The notes below the pieces were generated by a model. The model was not told the origin of the DNA and searched no databases. It saw only the letters and a list, made by a program, of their open reading frames with translations. A stretch of 64,000 bases of DNA. Source: Sipunculus nudus. Lineage: Eukaryota > Annelida > Sipuncula > Golfingiida > Sipunculidae. Where the stretch lies: NCBI GenBank assembly GCA_026874595.1, contig CM049317.1:12346382-12410381 (forward strand). The letters run 5' to 3'. The number at the start of each line of letters is the position of its first letter. The stretch's first letter is position 1. Shown piece after piece: positions 36,091 through 46,831 of this stretch. A program made the position numbers and the translations under genes.

Positions 36091-36540
36091 CTTAAAAGAT
36101 TTTTTTGGTGGAGGTAACCGCCTCCGATTTTTAATGCTTTCTTATCTAATTTATAATCTAACTATGTACATCTGCAGAGTTCCATTTTGGTTTTGGACTA
36201 TGTGACAGGGCGGTATTCATGCTTCCTATCATATATTATTTTTGTATCCTTGTGTCACCAAGGCACGGTGTCTACCGCACTTGCGGGTCAGGGGTGTGTA
36301 TTCATCCCCAATGGTGGATCAAAACACCGAGGAGCCCCCCCCCCCCCCCCCCCACCACCTTCCAAGACGCACTCGCTTCTGAGTGTTACACGGCTTTAGG
36401 GCACGGCTATTTTCTCATTAAGCCTTCAGAGCGCTTACCCTGTGTGGGGCCGACCGTGATAATCGAACGCCTTGACTGAGATTTTAACTCAGGAATTCCC
36501 CGCTTTGAGTTATGTGCTCTAATCCTGAGCCACAGAAGCC
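36091..36540 (-). mobile_element. tRNA-derived SINE in a copy C intron
   Basis: Minus strand: tRNA-like head (A box GTGGCTCAGGATTAGAG; B box decayed), a body shared with 54.3-54.7 kb (GGAGGCGGTTACCTCCACC near the 3' end), then an A-rich end. A 19-base poly(C) at 36335-36353 lies in the body. Confidence 0.75.
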
Positions 36541-37630
36541 GGTATGTGTTATTCATGATTTACCGTAGATTAGTAAATAATAGCTTATTTTCTCATACAA
36601 AAACAGACACATGAGCTTTAAACAATGTTTTATATGACACAATTATAACATAGTTGATTTATTATAAAATTACATGTGCAAGACCTCACGTGGTCTCCTG
36701 CTATTTCATAATTAAAGTGTGCTAATGCGCTGTGAATTGCAAGTAACTGGATTTTCTAAACAACAGTTCTATGGATGAATTAACGAAATATGTTTATTAT
36801 TCGTTTCGTAGCAAACTAATGAGGTACCTCACCAATGACATTTCCTGTCTTGCCGTAAGGAGGATCCGTGTTTCTTTCATCTGATGTAAGACTAACTTCA
36901 ACTGTGGGATTCTCTATGAAATTTGTGCCGAAATACAAATAGAATACAGATCACTGTATTAAACAGAAAATAATGATCATATGATACCCGTATATTAGTA
37001 AATAATACCTTTTCTGTTTTCTTCTAATTCTTAATTTAATTGCGGTAATGCGCTGAAGATTCCGTATAAATTGACTTTTCAAACAGTACCGGAAAACAAA
37101 AAAAATAGACATTTTCAAAAGTCATGCTTTAACGCATCGGTCGCAGTTTTATGAACAATTTTAAAAATAAAATATATTAAAATTATAACATAAACATGTA
37201 ATGTTTCAAATCTAAAATTTTGAATATTAAAGTAATACGGTACTACGCCAGTGCCCTTACCTGTCCTGTGGGAAGGAGGATCCGTGTTCCTTTCACCTAA
37301 TGTAGCATTAAATGCAATTGTGGGGTTTTCTATTGGAGTTGTATCGAAATACAAATATAATAATATAACTATATTAAGCCGCAGAATGGGTATAAATAAT
37401 TGTAATTTGTATATTTGATAACGAAATGCAGCTCAGCAATAATGTTATTCTATCAGAAAGTCTATTCCTCAAGCATTGGGAACCTACAAATATTTGCAAG
37501 CTATAGGATAATATGTGGGGTGTCCTTGTACAATGGTCCTAGCAATATACGCTAGTAATAGCTTGGGTAAGATAGATTTAATTAGTCGTATATTTAATCA
37601 ACTGCTGAGCTAGAGATGACAAAAAAATAT

Positions 37631-37634
<4 letters not shown>

Positions 37635-37701
<67 letters not shown>
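37635..37701. repeat. (AT)n microsatellite
   Basis: The longest TA run in the window, in a copy C intron; absent from the matching copy B intron (about 16020). Confidence 0.95.
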
Positions 37702-37704
<3 letters not shown>

Positions 37705-39848
37705 CTTAAATATACGTTTGGTTTATCCTTTAAAGCCATGTTAGAATTTCTGGCAACAAAATGTCGGCCATATATACATTGATCTGTCATAATGAGCCAA
37801 AGACAGGCGTGTCGCTTTCGCACACTTGGTAATATTAACTCTCACGTGTCCTATACTTACCCGTATTCAGAGGCACATGGCAGATGAAAGGTTTGATGTC
37901 ACTGCAATTAGCCGAGACATAGCCACCTGAAGCGGTCTTATACGCTCCACAATCTTCCTTGCCTGCAAACTGGCTATCCGGGTAGTAGAAGGCCACTAAA
38001 CAGATAACAAATTACTAATAATAAACTTTTGTAAATCCCTGTGTTTTGAGGATGAATTATAAAGCTCTTTTTGTGTTAATTTTTTTAATAAAATAAGGTA
38101 AATCAACATACCTTGGTTGTTGGTTTCTCCGGAATACCATGTTAATCGACCCAACCCGATACAGCAACCTTTTGATGAATCACACAGTTTCGTTTTCAAT
38201 GCAGCGTTTATATTCTGGCTTTCATTAGTAACTAGATGGGTTCCTCTCATCAGACATGCCTCCCGTGCTTTAAATCAGGAAACACTGTTATTAGACACGT
38301 GGCACCTACCAATATTGGAAGTACAGTTCAGCATGTCATCTGCAAAAAAAGTGCTAAAATTATAAAATGATAGTTTCCGATTAAGGAATACAATAAATTC
38401 AAAGCTCCATAGTCAATAAAGTGCCAGACTATTTTCTGCTAAATAGACTGATTTATTCGAACATCATTTATGCTATAACAGTCCTCTCAAAAGTGAATTA
38501 ATATAATACCTTGACAAATGTATTTCTTCCCCTTTGAACAATTTCCAGCTAGTATTTGCTCCTCCCGTATAAAACCGCAGGATTTTCCAGCAAGATTAGC
38601 TGAGGCCACGCCGTAATCTAGATATTAAATTTCATACGCATGATTTTCACGTTCCTCTTATTCTCTCTGTTGTATGTTTTACATGCTCTGGGATGCATAA
38701 TACTTTCAACGGACACATTTGCCTTACAAAGTGATATTATCATATCTTCATGATGCAAGTACAATTGTAGTTGCAAAAAATACGTCTAGCACTGCAGTTC
38801 ATGCTGTTAACAACTTCAAATTTATTAGACTTATAACCTTATCGAGTTAAGGTCAAACAAATGATGATAGCTTTTTATCAGCTACGTTCATTGTCTCAAA
38901 CGTTTACCCTTTTAATTTTTTTTTAATTTACTAAGATGAAAATTTGTTTTACGGTTTTTGCAGTTATATTTATCCGCTCACTTTCAAAAGAGGATATCAC
39001 CATTATATAATAATTGTTAAAAATTTGTTATAAATTACCTTTGGGTTTCCCGTTAATCCAAATCCATTTTTTTGTCATTTTTATTCGGAGCTTTTCGTGC
39101 ATTGACCCAAATCAGTGTAAAAGGAACCAACCTGGACAGGTTCTCTCGTTCTACCTTTGTAAACAGAGGTTTTAAGAGCGCCGATCCGTTTTCTCGACAG
39201 CGTTTTAATGCATCTCTCCATCGTGCTGAATCTCCTGAATTTAATAATGAGTTATGGCCTACTGCATTAAAACTGTTTCTTTTGTGTAATTTGATTACCT
39301 TATTGACAATAGAAGTATTAACATTTCTATTTCATGGAAGAAACCACCGTTAAACACCCACCGTTTGCTAGGTTTCTAAATGATTAAAAAATCTGTAATT
39401 CGGGTTGTAAAGCATCATCAACTGGGGCAAGTGTAAATAATAGAGGGAAAGCTAACCAACAACCTTACTGTACTTTCACATCTTATTTAGGAAACTAACA
39501 ATATAAATAGTGACGGTTACTTGTCAGGTTTGAGTGTGTCGGCTCATGATGTTGCCGCATATGACTATAACTTATTAATGTTTATATGGTCATCTATCTT
39601 ATGTAAATAAATCATGGTTGATGGTTTTGCTTAAATATTCACATGTCTCTAAAGATGAAAACTCTCAAAGACTTAAGATTAAAAATTAGGCACCTTTTTA
39701 ATGTTTCATCAGAACAGGGTAATAACAGGGGACTGAAATTCAAAGTTTTTAAAACAGAATTGCATCAGGGCTCAAGGAGATTTGCTGAAAATTGCTAAGC
39801 TGCACTGAGCTTATGGAACGCGAGACCAATCAATGGTAAACTGATGTA

Positions 39849-41098
39849 CAGTAGAACGCCTGTATTACGGTCACCATCCGGACTGGATGAAAGTGGCCTT
39901 AATACAGGAGTGGCCGTTATACAGGACTTGACCAGGAAAAGGGGGTTAAAATGTAACACAAGTTCAAATCTTTATTACAATTAACAAAATAAACGTAATA
40001 CAGAGTATTAGTATAATTATTGTTATCAATAAAAAATAAAATATAACAACCTTATTTATAACAATTGCAAATGATATAAACAAATACAGTGTTTGTTATT
40101 AAATTACAAACAGATTGTATATCCATAATATTTGTACAAATATGTTGAACCATTGCCACATGACATCGTTCAGTTTATCATTCCCTGTAGATACACACTA
40201 TCTTATCTGCTGGCATTTGCGTTTTCTTCATACTGTTCCATGATCTCTCGCGTCCTCTTAAGTATGTTTTAAACTTGAGTTCGACCGACACCATAGATTT
40301 CTGCTAGCTGTAGGCTGCTTTTCCCGTCACTCTTCCTGATCAGATCTACCTTTTCTTTGAGAGCACGTTCATGTTTTTTCTTGGTCGCCATAATGGTCAA
40401 AGTGATTGGGACAGAATATACGTAACATTTTATACATGTAACAGTGTTTATTCTTTCTTCATAATTATTTATGTATGAGTAAATTGTGCGATGTTTGCCG
40501 CACTGTTTTCGTTTAATGTACGTGTTCACAAGGACATTAAAGAAAGTTTAAAGATCCACAGTTTGCCTAACTTTTTTGATGACATAATCATCGGGATCCG
40601 CTGGTTGTTATTCGTTAATTAAATGACAAACACCCTGTTTAAGATCCGGCTCGCACGACTGATTCACAAACATAAACGCAGGTGGGAATACATGCCTTAC
40701 TATTGTGCATACTAATGAGACTGTGTGGGGGTAGTAACGTTACGACGCTGGTTACGTATCAAACTACATAGTCACGGTCGAGTGGTTACCTTTATACAGG
40801 CACTCATTAACAGACATGAATATGTCAGAGCGGACAACTGTGTTATGATATTGAGGTCAGAAGTGGCCGCTCTATTTGTTAAGCCCACGTCACGGAGTCA
40901 CTGCCCCTGACCGTAATTAAGGCGTTTCCCAGCCCGCGGGACCGAGATACCTGGCCGTTATACAAAATAGAGGAGTGACCGTAATTGACAACAAAATGAT
41001 TATGAAACATAACGGTCTAAAATTCGGGACCGGCAAATCTTACCGTTATAATCGTATTGACCGTTATCGAGGCGTGGCCGTTAGCAGGCGTTCTACTG
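39849..41098 (-). mobile_element. Tigger/pogo-like DNA transposon, internally deleted (1250 bp)
   Basis: Perfect 14-bp terminal inverted repeats CAGTAGAACGCCTG / CAGGCGTTCTACTG. The subterminal GGCCGTTATACAGG-type motif recurs several times. Absent from the same intron of copy B (18120-18180). It encodes only an N-terminal CENP-B-like helix-turn-helix; no DDE catalytic domain is seen. TA lies beside the left end (39847-39848), but the right flank is CATA, so the TA target duplication is imperfect or mutated. Confidence 0.75.
40269..40391 (-). pseudogene. Transposase N-terminal fragment (CENP-B/pogo HTH)
   Basis: Forty codons with KKKHERALKEKVDLIRKS and LQLAEIYGVGRTQV, typical of the psq/CENPB_N helix-turn-helix at the start of Tigger transposases. 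A stop follows GRTQV; reading on in a shifted frame gives a REIMEQYEENANASR-like continuation before the next stop. The catalytic part is gone. Confidence 0.65.
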
Positions 41099-42190
41099 CA
41101 TATCTAAAAAAAGAATTTCGGGTAAACTTTAAAATAATCGTCTCTATTATTCAGTAAAATAAGTGTTAACTTACAATGATAACATTTAACTTGGGCATAA
41201 TAAAGGAGCTATAATATAAATAGTAAGTCCTTAACGATATGCACACAAGCATTGAGCAAATAGTGGGTATCAACATTTGCCCATTTGTGAACTAAAAAAA
41301 AATATTTTTCTTACCTATGCTTCCACTACTCGTATACGCAAGCATTATAATCATGTACGGAATGCAGACACTTTGTGGTGAATAGTACTTAGCCATTGTA
41401 ATTTAATGTTCCGTATGCTATACAACGACCTTCTGTCCAGCAGCTGTTCATGTTCTGTTTTATAGGCTGATTATCTTAACACAGCAATTAAGGAAACATG
41501 GTTATTTCAACCGTTTTAAATCTGTCATTCTGACTCTCAACGAAACCTCTCTAATAAAAAATAATTGTACCCAGGTGGGTAGAACAATACATAAATATTT
41601 ACCAGGAAGTGATATTTAAAATAAGGGCAATACATCAAGATAAAATTTGTATTCCATTTAATTATATCAACACAAATGCATGTCTTATTTTATCATAAAA
41701 TTTCCTTGTTGCTAATAATACCTATTATTTTCATTTTTCTAATATTGACAACAATTATCCAGTTACCTTTAATTTCCTTTTGGTATCTGATTTGTTTATA
41801 TAATATATTAAACATCTCAGGGTAACAGCGGCAAAGAAGGTTAAGCTTCCCCATATATGTTGTTTACATGAAGGCCATATCTCTTTCATCAACCTTCATA
41901 TAAATAACTGACAAATATATTCCAGTGTATGAAGACACAGTATGTTAATGTTTTAGGAATTACTAAATTAGCTTAACATGTATATCGCTTTGTCACCTGC
42001 AACAAGTTTTAGTTTTTATGTGACAGTCCAGAAGAATCTAAAGGCCCGCTAACGTCACGTAACCCCGACTAATTGACAGTGCTTTATTTTGTAACGGTAC
42101 ATTTTATGGAATGAGCAATAAATGCAACAAAATTATGAGGTTGTTGCCTCTGTCAAATGGTGATCAAGTCTCACTGTGTTAAAAAGGTAA

Positions 42191-42204
42191 CCGCTAAATG
42201 GCAG
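42191..42204 (+). promoter_or_regulatory. CTCF-like motif upstream of copy C
   Basis: CCGCTAAATGGCAG, 12 of 14 matches to the CTCF core, homologous to 19239-19252 and about 0.8 kb upstream of the copy C start codon. Confidence 0.3.
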
Positions 42205-42609
42205 TAATTTTGAATTTGTTTCGAGCTTCCAAATCAAGAGAAAGCAGAAGATAACATTCCAACGACCTTACGTAATCTTAACGAGCTTAATGCGCTGAAT
42301 AACCATTACCAATGTAACAGGTTTTTTTTAACAGCACCCACGACACCGTTTATGTTTTATAAGTTCTGAAAAAATAAGGACACATACCTTATTCCAATCT
42401 ACAGTTTGATGAAGATTTATCAATACGAACTGTTTAAGAACAATTTTCTTTGGAAGGAATGTTAGCGATATGAAGATATAATATTGATTTCCTTTGCTTT
42501 GATGTATTCTCAGTAAAAAGTTTTCAATTTGAACATTTTATTTCCACAAGATTTTATGCATGATCGTATAATATCGATATATATTTCGGTATATCACTCT
42601 TTATTAATC

Positions 42610-44830
42610 GGAAAAGCGGTTTTCATCCATAGAAATGCAGCGGTCTGTACGAAATAATACGATATGTTGAGCTCTGTATTTATTGCGTTTACATCGGACC
42701 ATGGCATATATCCCAATCCGCTGTTGTACACTGGGGTCCTCAAGGCCAAGGACCGCCTTAGTGATGACAGCAAGGGGTCCCTGGATGTGTCAAGATGCCG
42801 CCCAGCTACAATTCGCGATGCAGGATTTTTTATTTTCTTTCTTTTTCTATTTCTTCTTTCTTATCGTTTTCGATCGTTTTCGGGAGCGTGTGTGTAAACG
42901 GGTTTGTATTCGGGTAGGTGTATTTCATGGATTGCAATAAAATGTAATAAAATAGGTTGATCGTGTGCACATCTTCAATTATTCAAAAGGTGGTGCAGAT
43001 CGTTGTGCAAGCAATCCCAGGATGGTTTCAAAGCACGTTTCATCTCTGCTGGTTAAGAGAAGCGACCAAACGGCCAATTAAGCAATGAGAATAATATGAA
43101 CAGTGACTGTACGCCTTGTTTCTTGAAAGGTAGCTGTAAATGGGGAGTGTTGCAAGATCAAATTTCTTTTATATGCGGCATTTTGAAAGCGGTTCTTATT
43201 GCCTATATCGCACACATTCTTTGTTCCTTGCGTGTCTTGATATAGAACTATTACACTTTATTACGTCTTCATATTAACCGTGTCAGGCTGAATACCGACA
43301 TAACAATACAAAGGTTTATAACACTCATTTTTGTACACTAGAGGATTCACCACTTACTCTTGTAAGTGGGATATATGCCCCCGGCGAGGTGTTTCCGTTT
43401 TGCTGTTTTTAATATACATTTTTTGTTGGAAAAACTCTGTAACTTTTAAGTTAATTTCAGATACACAAAATCTTGAACCACGTAACTATGTTGTAAATCC
43501 TTATACTACAGAACATACAGTGTCAATTCATAAATATTATAATTTAGTTCTATTCTTGGCTGTCTGCTTCATATTAAAACAAACTGATATGGCATCAGTG
43601 ATATCCCAGCTCTCTAAACACATCCTTAAGTCCTTATTCATCTTCCGAAATGGAGGATTTCTACGTTTGAGAGTGTACATTGACTGTACTCTGCGGTTGA
43701 TCTAAATTTGTCTCCCACCTATGCTCAGTATTTGTGTGTATCAAGGACACTTTTGAACATGAAATTTCCAGGTAAATGGCAATTAAGAACAGCTGAGAAT
43801 CATTATAGCTTTTATAAACAATTTCTACCAAGCAATATTCACGCTACCATTATGAAAACTATGCACGAATAATATTCACGTTGCCATTTTACCAGTTTGA
43901 TCAATGATAATTAAGGGTGACACACCACTAAAGATGGAAAGGACCAGGTTCTTTTAACTGTCAAACCAACTGGCTAAAACTCATGCATACGCACAATCCA
44001 AAAGATGAATAAGACAATTATTAAAAAAAAACAAATCAATATATCAAAGAAAGAAAACTCATTTCTCTGGAGGGCGTACCATATATACAAGAACTGAAGA
44101 TCACAAGCTTCAGTTAATAATAACAGAAAAATCACTAAGTCCGAGTACACAGAGTAGTCCCTTGTTTACACCTCTCCTGATCAAATAACCATCGCGCCCA
44201 CGTGACGCCGGTTTGTTGCGCTGCTCGACTCACTCTTCTCTGGCGTTGTGTGCAAAGTATAATCAGTCCACTTATAGATACGCGGAGCTCCCAACACCAA
44301 TAATCCCTCGCTGGTACTGGTTTGCCTCTCAAGACACCGTTCAAACAACACTTGTTATTAACGCGCAGACTTTTCTATCTGAACTAAAAATCAATGTCTT
44401 TCACGGCTGATGTCTGGTGGAATCATCCAGCTCTAGGTAACAAAATATGCTTCCACACAGCAATACCAAGTACCTATACATTGACGCGTTTGAATAAAGT
44501 CCTCGGTCTGCACCTGGAAGCGCCCACAACAGATATAAATCGCCGTATTACCAGTCCGTCGATAAAATGCGATACTACCTCTAAAGTCCGTTACAGCGTA
44601 ATCACCGTAGCCTTCCTGAGACACCGACTATTTACGCTTATAGACATAATCTCTCAGCAGTTTAGACTCGCAGGCCTGCCCCTAGACTGCAGATATCGTT
44701 AGGCTACACCGAACTGGCGCCTATCGGGCAATTGTAGCGAACTTCTTCTTAATCACGTCTTATATATGCTTGCTGTTGTCACAAGTCCTGGCGGTCGTCT
44801 GGCGAATCACCACTTCCTATTATGTCGACT
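42610..44830. repeat. Unit 2 copy of the 19.7-21.8 kb intergenic blocks
   Basis: Includes counterparts of the two GC-richer blocks (42610-42910 and 44150-44830). Open frames here differ from those in unit 1, so I do not call genes. Confidence 0.45.
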
Positions 44831-45489
44831 GCCAATAATTATATGAATTTTAACATGGAAACGCCTTCAGAGACAAAACTCTGAATAAAAAAAAAAAGTA
44901 AACAGGTGCTCATCCTTTGAAGTTTATAACAAACATTCGTTACTTTTGAGACCGCCAAACAAAGACTGCTCACCCGGAATTAACTTATACTGAAATTAAC
45001 ATCAAACGAGACATGTTTTGCCATTTTCGTTATAGTTGCTTCCACCTGGCGGTTAATTCCAATATTTTCATATTTCAAACATCATGTAACAGGCATTCAA
45101 AAAAGTCGCTTGGAATTAGAGACAGATACTTACCATAACATTCACAACCTAGACATAACGGAGACACATATTTTAAATATTTAGATTTTGTCAAACATGA
45201 ACAAAATTGCATGTAGTCCAGATATAAAAGAGAGCCATTGGATTACAACAACCATACATATCTAAGGAACAAACCAAACTAAACGTGACAGGTATTTTTT
45301 TTTTAACAGAAGACAAGCAAAGAGGAAGTGAAAAACAACGGTAACGTGCACATAAATAGTTATAGTAAGTAATATCGGCCAATTTCACTGGTATAATACA
45401 GCCATAATGTGATTTTATCTTAAAGCCCTGACAATATTATAAAATAAGAGTTTATAACATTAACAATATTAATTGTCACATCCTCATGA

Positions 45490-45740
45490 TATAAAGGGTT
45501 GCAATAGATTGCTCCTGGCACTGAGGATTCGTGTTTATAGCAATGTCTATTTTATCAAAAGTACAGCCTCGCAAGTGTAATTCTAACAGTTGATGTAAGA
45601 ATTGTTATAAATACAATAAAGGGTTGCAATAGATTGCCCCTGGCACTGAAGATTAGTGTTTATAGCAATGTCTATTTTATCAGAAGTACAGCCTCGCAAG
45701 TGTAATTCTAACAGTTGATGTCAGAATTGTTATAAATTGC
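45490..45740. repeat. Two-copy tandem repeat, about 125 bp
   Basis: AAAGGGTTGCAATAGATTG occurs at 45493 and 45618, with the following sequence nearly identical through AACAGTTGATGT. Recent local duplication beside the copy D exon relic. Confidence 0.85.
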
Positions 45741-46831
45741 CTTTTGAGTTATTCATCCACATTTTTTTCATTTTCATTCAGTCGTTTTCAGGCATTCCCC
45801 CAAATGACTGTAAAGGTAAACATTCTGGACACGTTCTCTCATTCTTACTTTGTAGACGGAGATTTTATGAGTGAGAATCCTTTCTCTCTTACGCTTTTCC
45901 ATACGTCTTCCCATCGTGCTGAATCTCCAGAATTTATAATTGTTATGATCTGTTGCATGAAAGCTTTGTTTCTTATGTGGAAATCATAATCATTATTTAC
46001 AATGAAAATATTAGCAATCCCATTTTGAGGAATAACTCACTGTCGAATACATGATGCAAGGATTGCGAATGACAAACTATCTCTCTCTTGCTGCCGAGCA
46101 TCTTCTACTGGTGCTATTGCAAATAAGAGTGAGAAGACTATCCAAGTGCCTTATTGTACTTTTACACCTATTTTTGGAAACTAAAGGTATGAATAGTAGA
46201 CTCTTACATGTTGGGTATTGGTATCACGGCTCATTGTGCTGCCGCTTTTGGCTATAAGAATATTTATATGGTCATTTTATTATGTAAATAAATCGTGGTT
46301 GATGGGTTTGCTTAAATATTCTCATGACCCTAGGAGACGAAAACTCCAAAAGACTACTCTGTAAGAATTAGGCATTTTTTTATTCGTCACCAGATAGGGT
46401 ACATACAGGGCACTGATATTGAAAGTTTTCAAATCAGAATCACGTCGGGACTGAAGTAAATGGGCTAATAAGTACCATATACCAGAGCTACACCGTGCTA
46501 GAGGAAAAATACGACTCATTCAGTGCTGAGTGATTCATATCCACAAACCTATAAAATATTGTCTGTTTCATTTAGATGAATTAGTGTTAACTTCAAAAAT
46601 GATATTTAATAGGGGCATGATATAGGAGCTGTAATACAACTGATAAGTCGAAAAAACCATACGTTGTTAACAATATGCACACGAGCATTTGAACAAGTAG
46701 TTCGTATCTAAATTTGCATATTTTTGGACTAAAAAATTTTCGTTCGTACTTATGCTCCCAATATTCGTACGCGTGAGCCTTACAACGATGTCAGCGATGC
46801 AGAAACATCGTGATGAATAGTTTATAGCCAT
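45741..46831 (-). pseudogene. Copy D: 5' fragment of a lectin receptor gene
   Basis: The signal-peptide exon (46750-46831) has ATG, open frame and a GTACG donor, but charged residues break the hydrophobic core. The CTLD1 N-terminal exon (45741 to about 45950) has in-frame TAA and TGA, a donor changed from GT to GC and no conserved cysteine. It retains the ..NSGDSARW sequence, as copy C does. Nothing 3' of it survives before unit 2 ends near 45 kb. Confidence 0.7.

Larger units (their letters stand above)
34632..41396 (-). pseudogene. Copy C: B-like lectin receptor pseudogene with all nine exons
   Basis: Exon equivalents: 41315-41396 (signal, intact), 39039-39261 (CTLD1-N, +1 in an A7 run), 38510-38617 (CTLD1-C, open), 38112-38339 (CTLD2-N, TGG to TGA in the WFKAREAC motif, and WIGL Trp changed to Cys), 37861-37995 (CTLD2-C, open), 37261-37329 and 36833-36913 (stalk, open), 35729-35823 (transmembrane, +1) and 34632-35494 (tail: acceptor CAG changed to GAG, two early stops, +1 in an A run, 4-bp loss near the end). 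An otherwise conserved intron-exon layout and many open exons imply recent loss. It may still be transcribed. It is the unit 2 partner of copy B. Confidence 0.85.
22560..45000. repeat. Segmental duplication unit 2 (copies G and C)
   Basis: Partner of unit 1. Differences from unit 1 are loss of the copy G stalk and CTLD2 exons, growth of the 73-bp array, the 3.27-kb insertion 25146-28419, an intact SINE body at 36.1-36.5 kb and the Tigger-like insertion 39849-41098. Confidence 0.75.

Noticed and set aside
36187-36479. Proline-rich ORFs of 70 and 86 aa
   Set aside because: The PPPPP run is a poly(C) tract within a SINE body.
42664-42940. Overlapping 77- and 85-aa ORFs and the 115-aa ORF at 19620-19967
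   Set aside because: The paralogous DNA in the other unit does not preserve the same frame, and the ends run through poly-pyrimidine sequence.
44394-44702. 102-aa ORF
   Set aside because: The homologous block at 21.4-21.7 kb is interrupted by frame changes and stops; no known domain seen.
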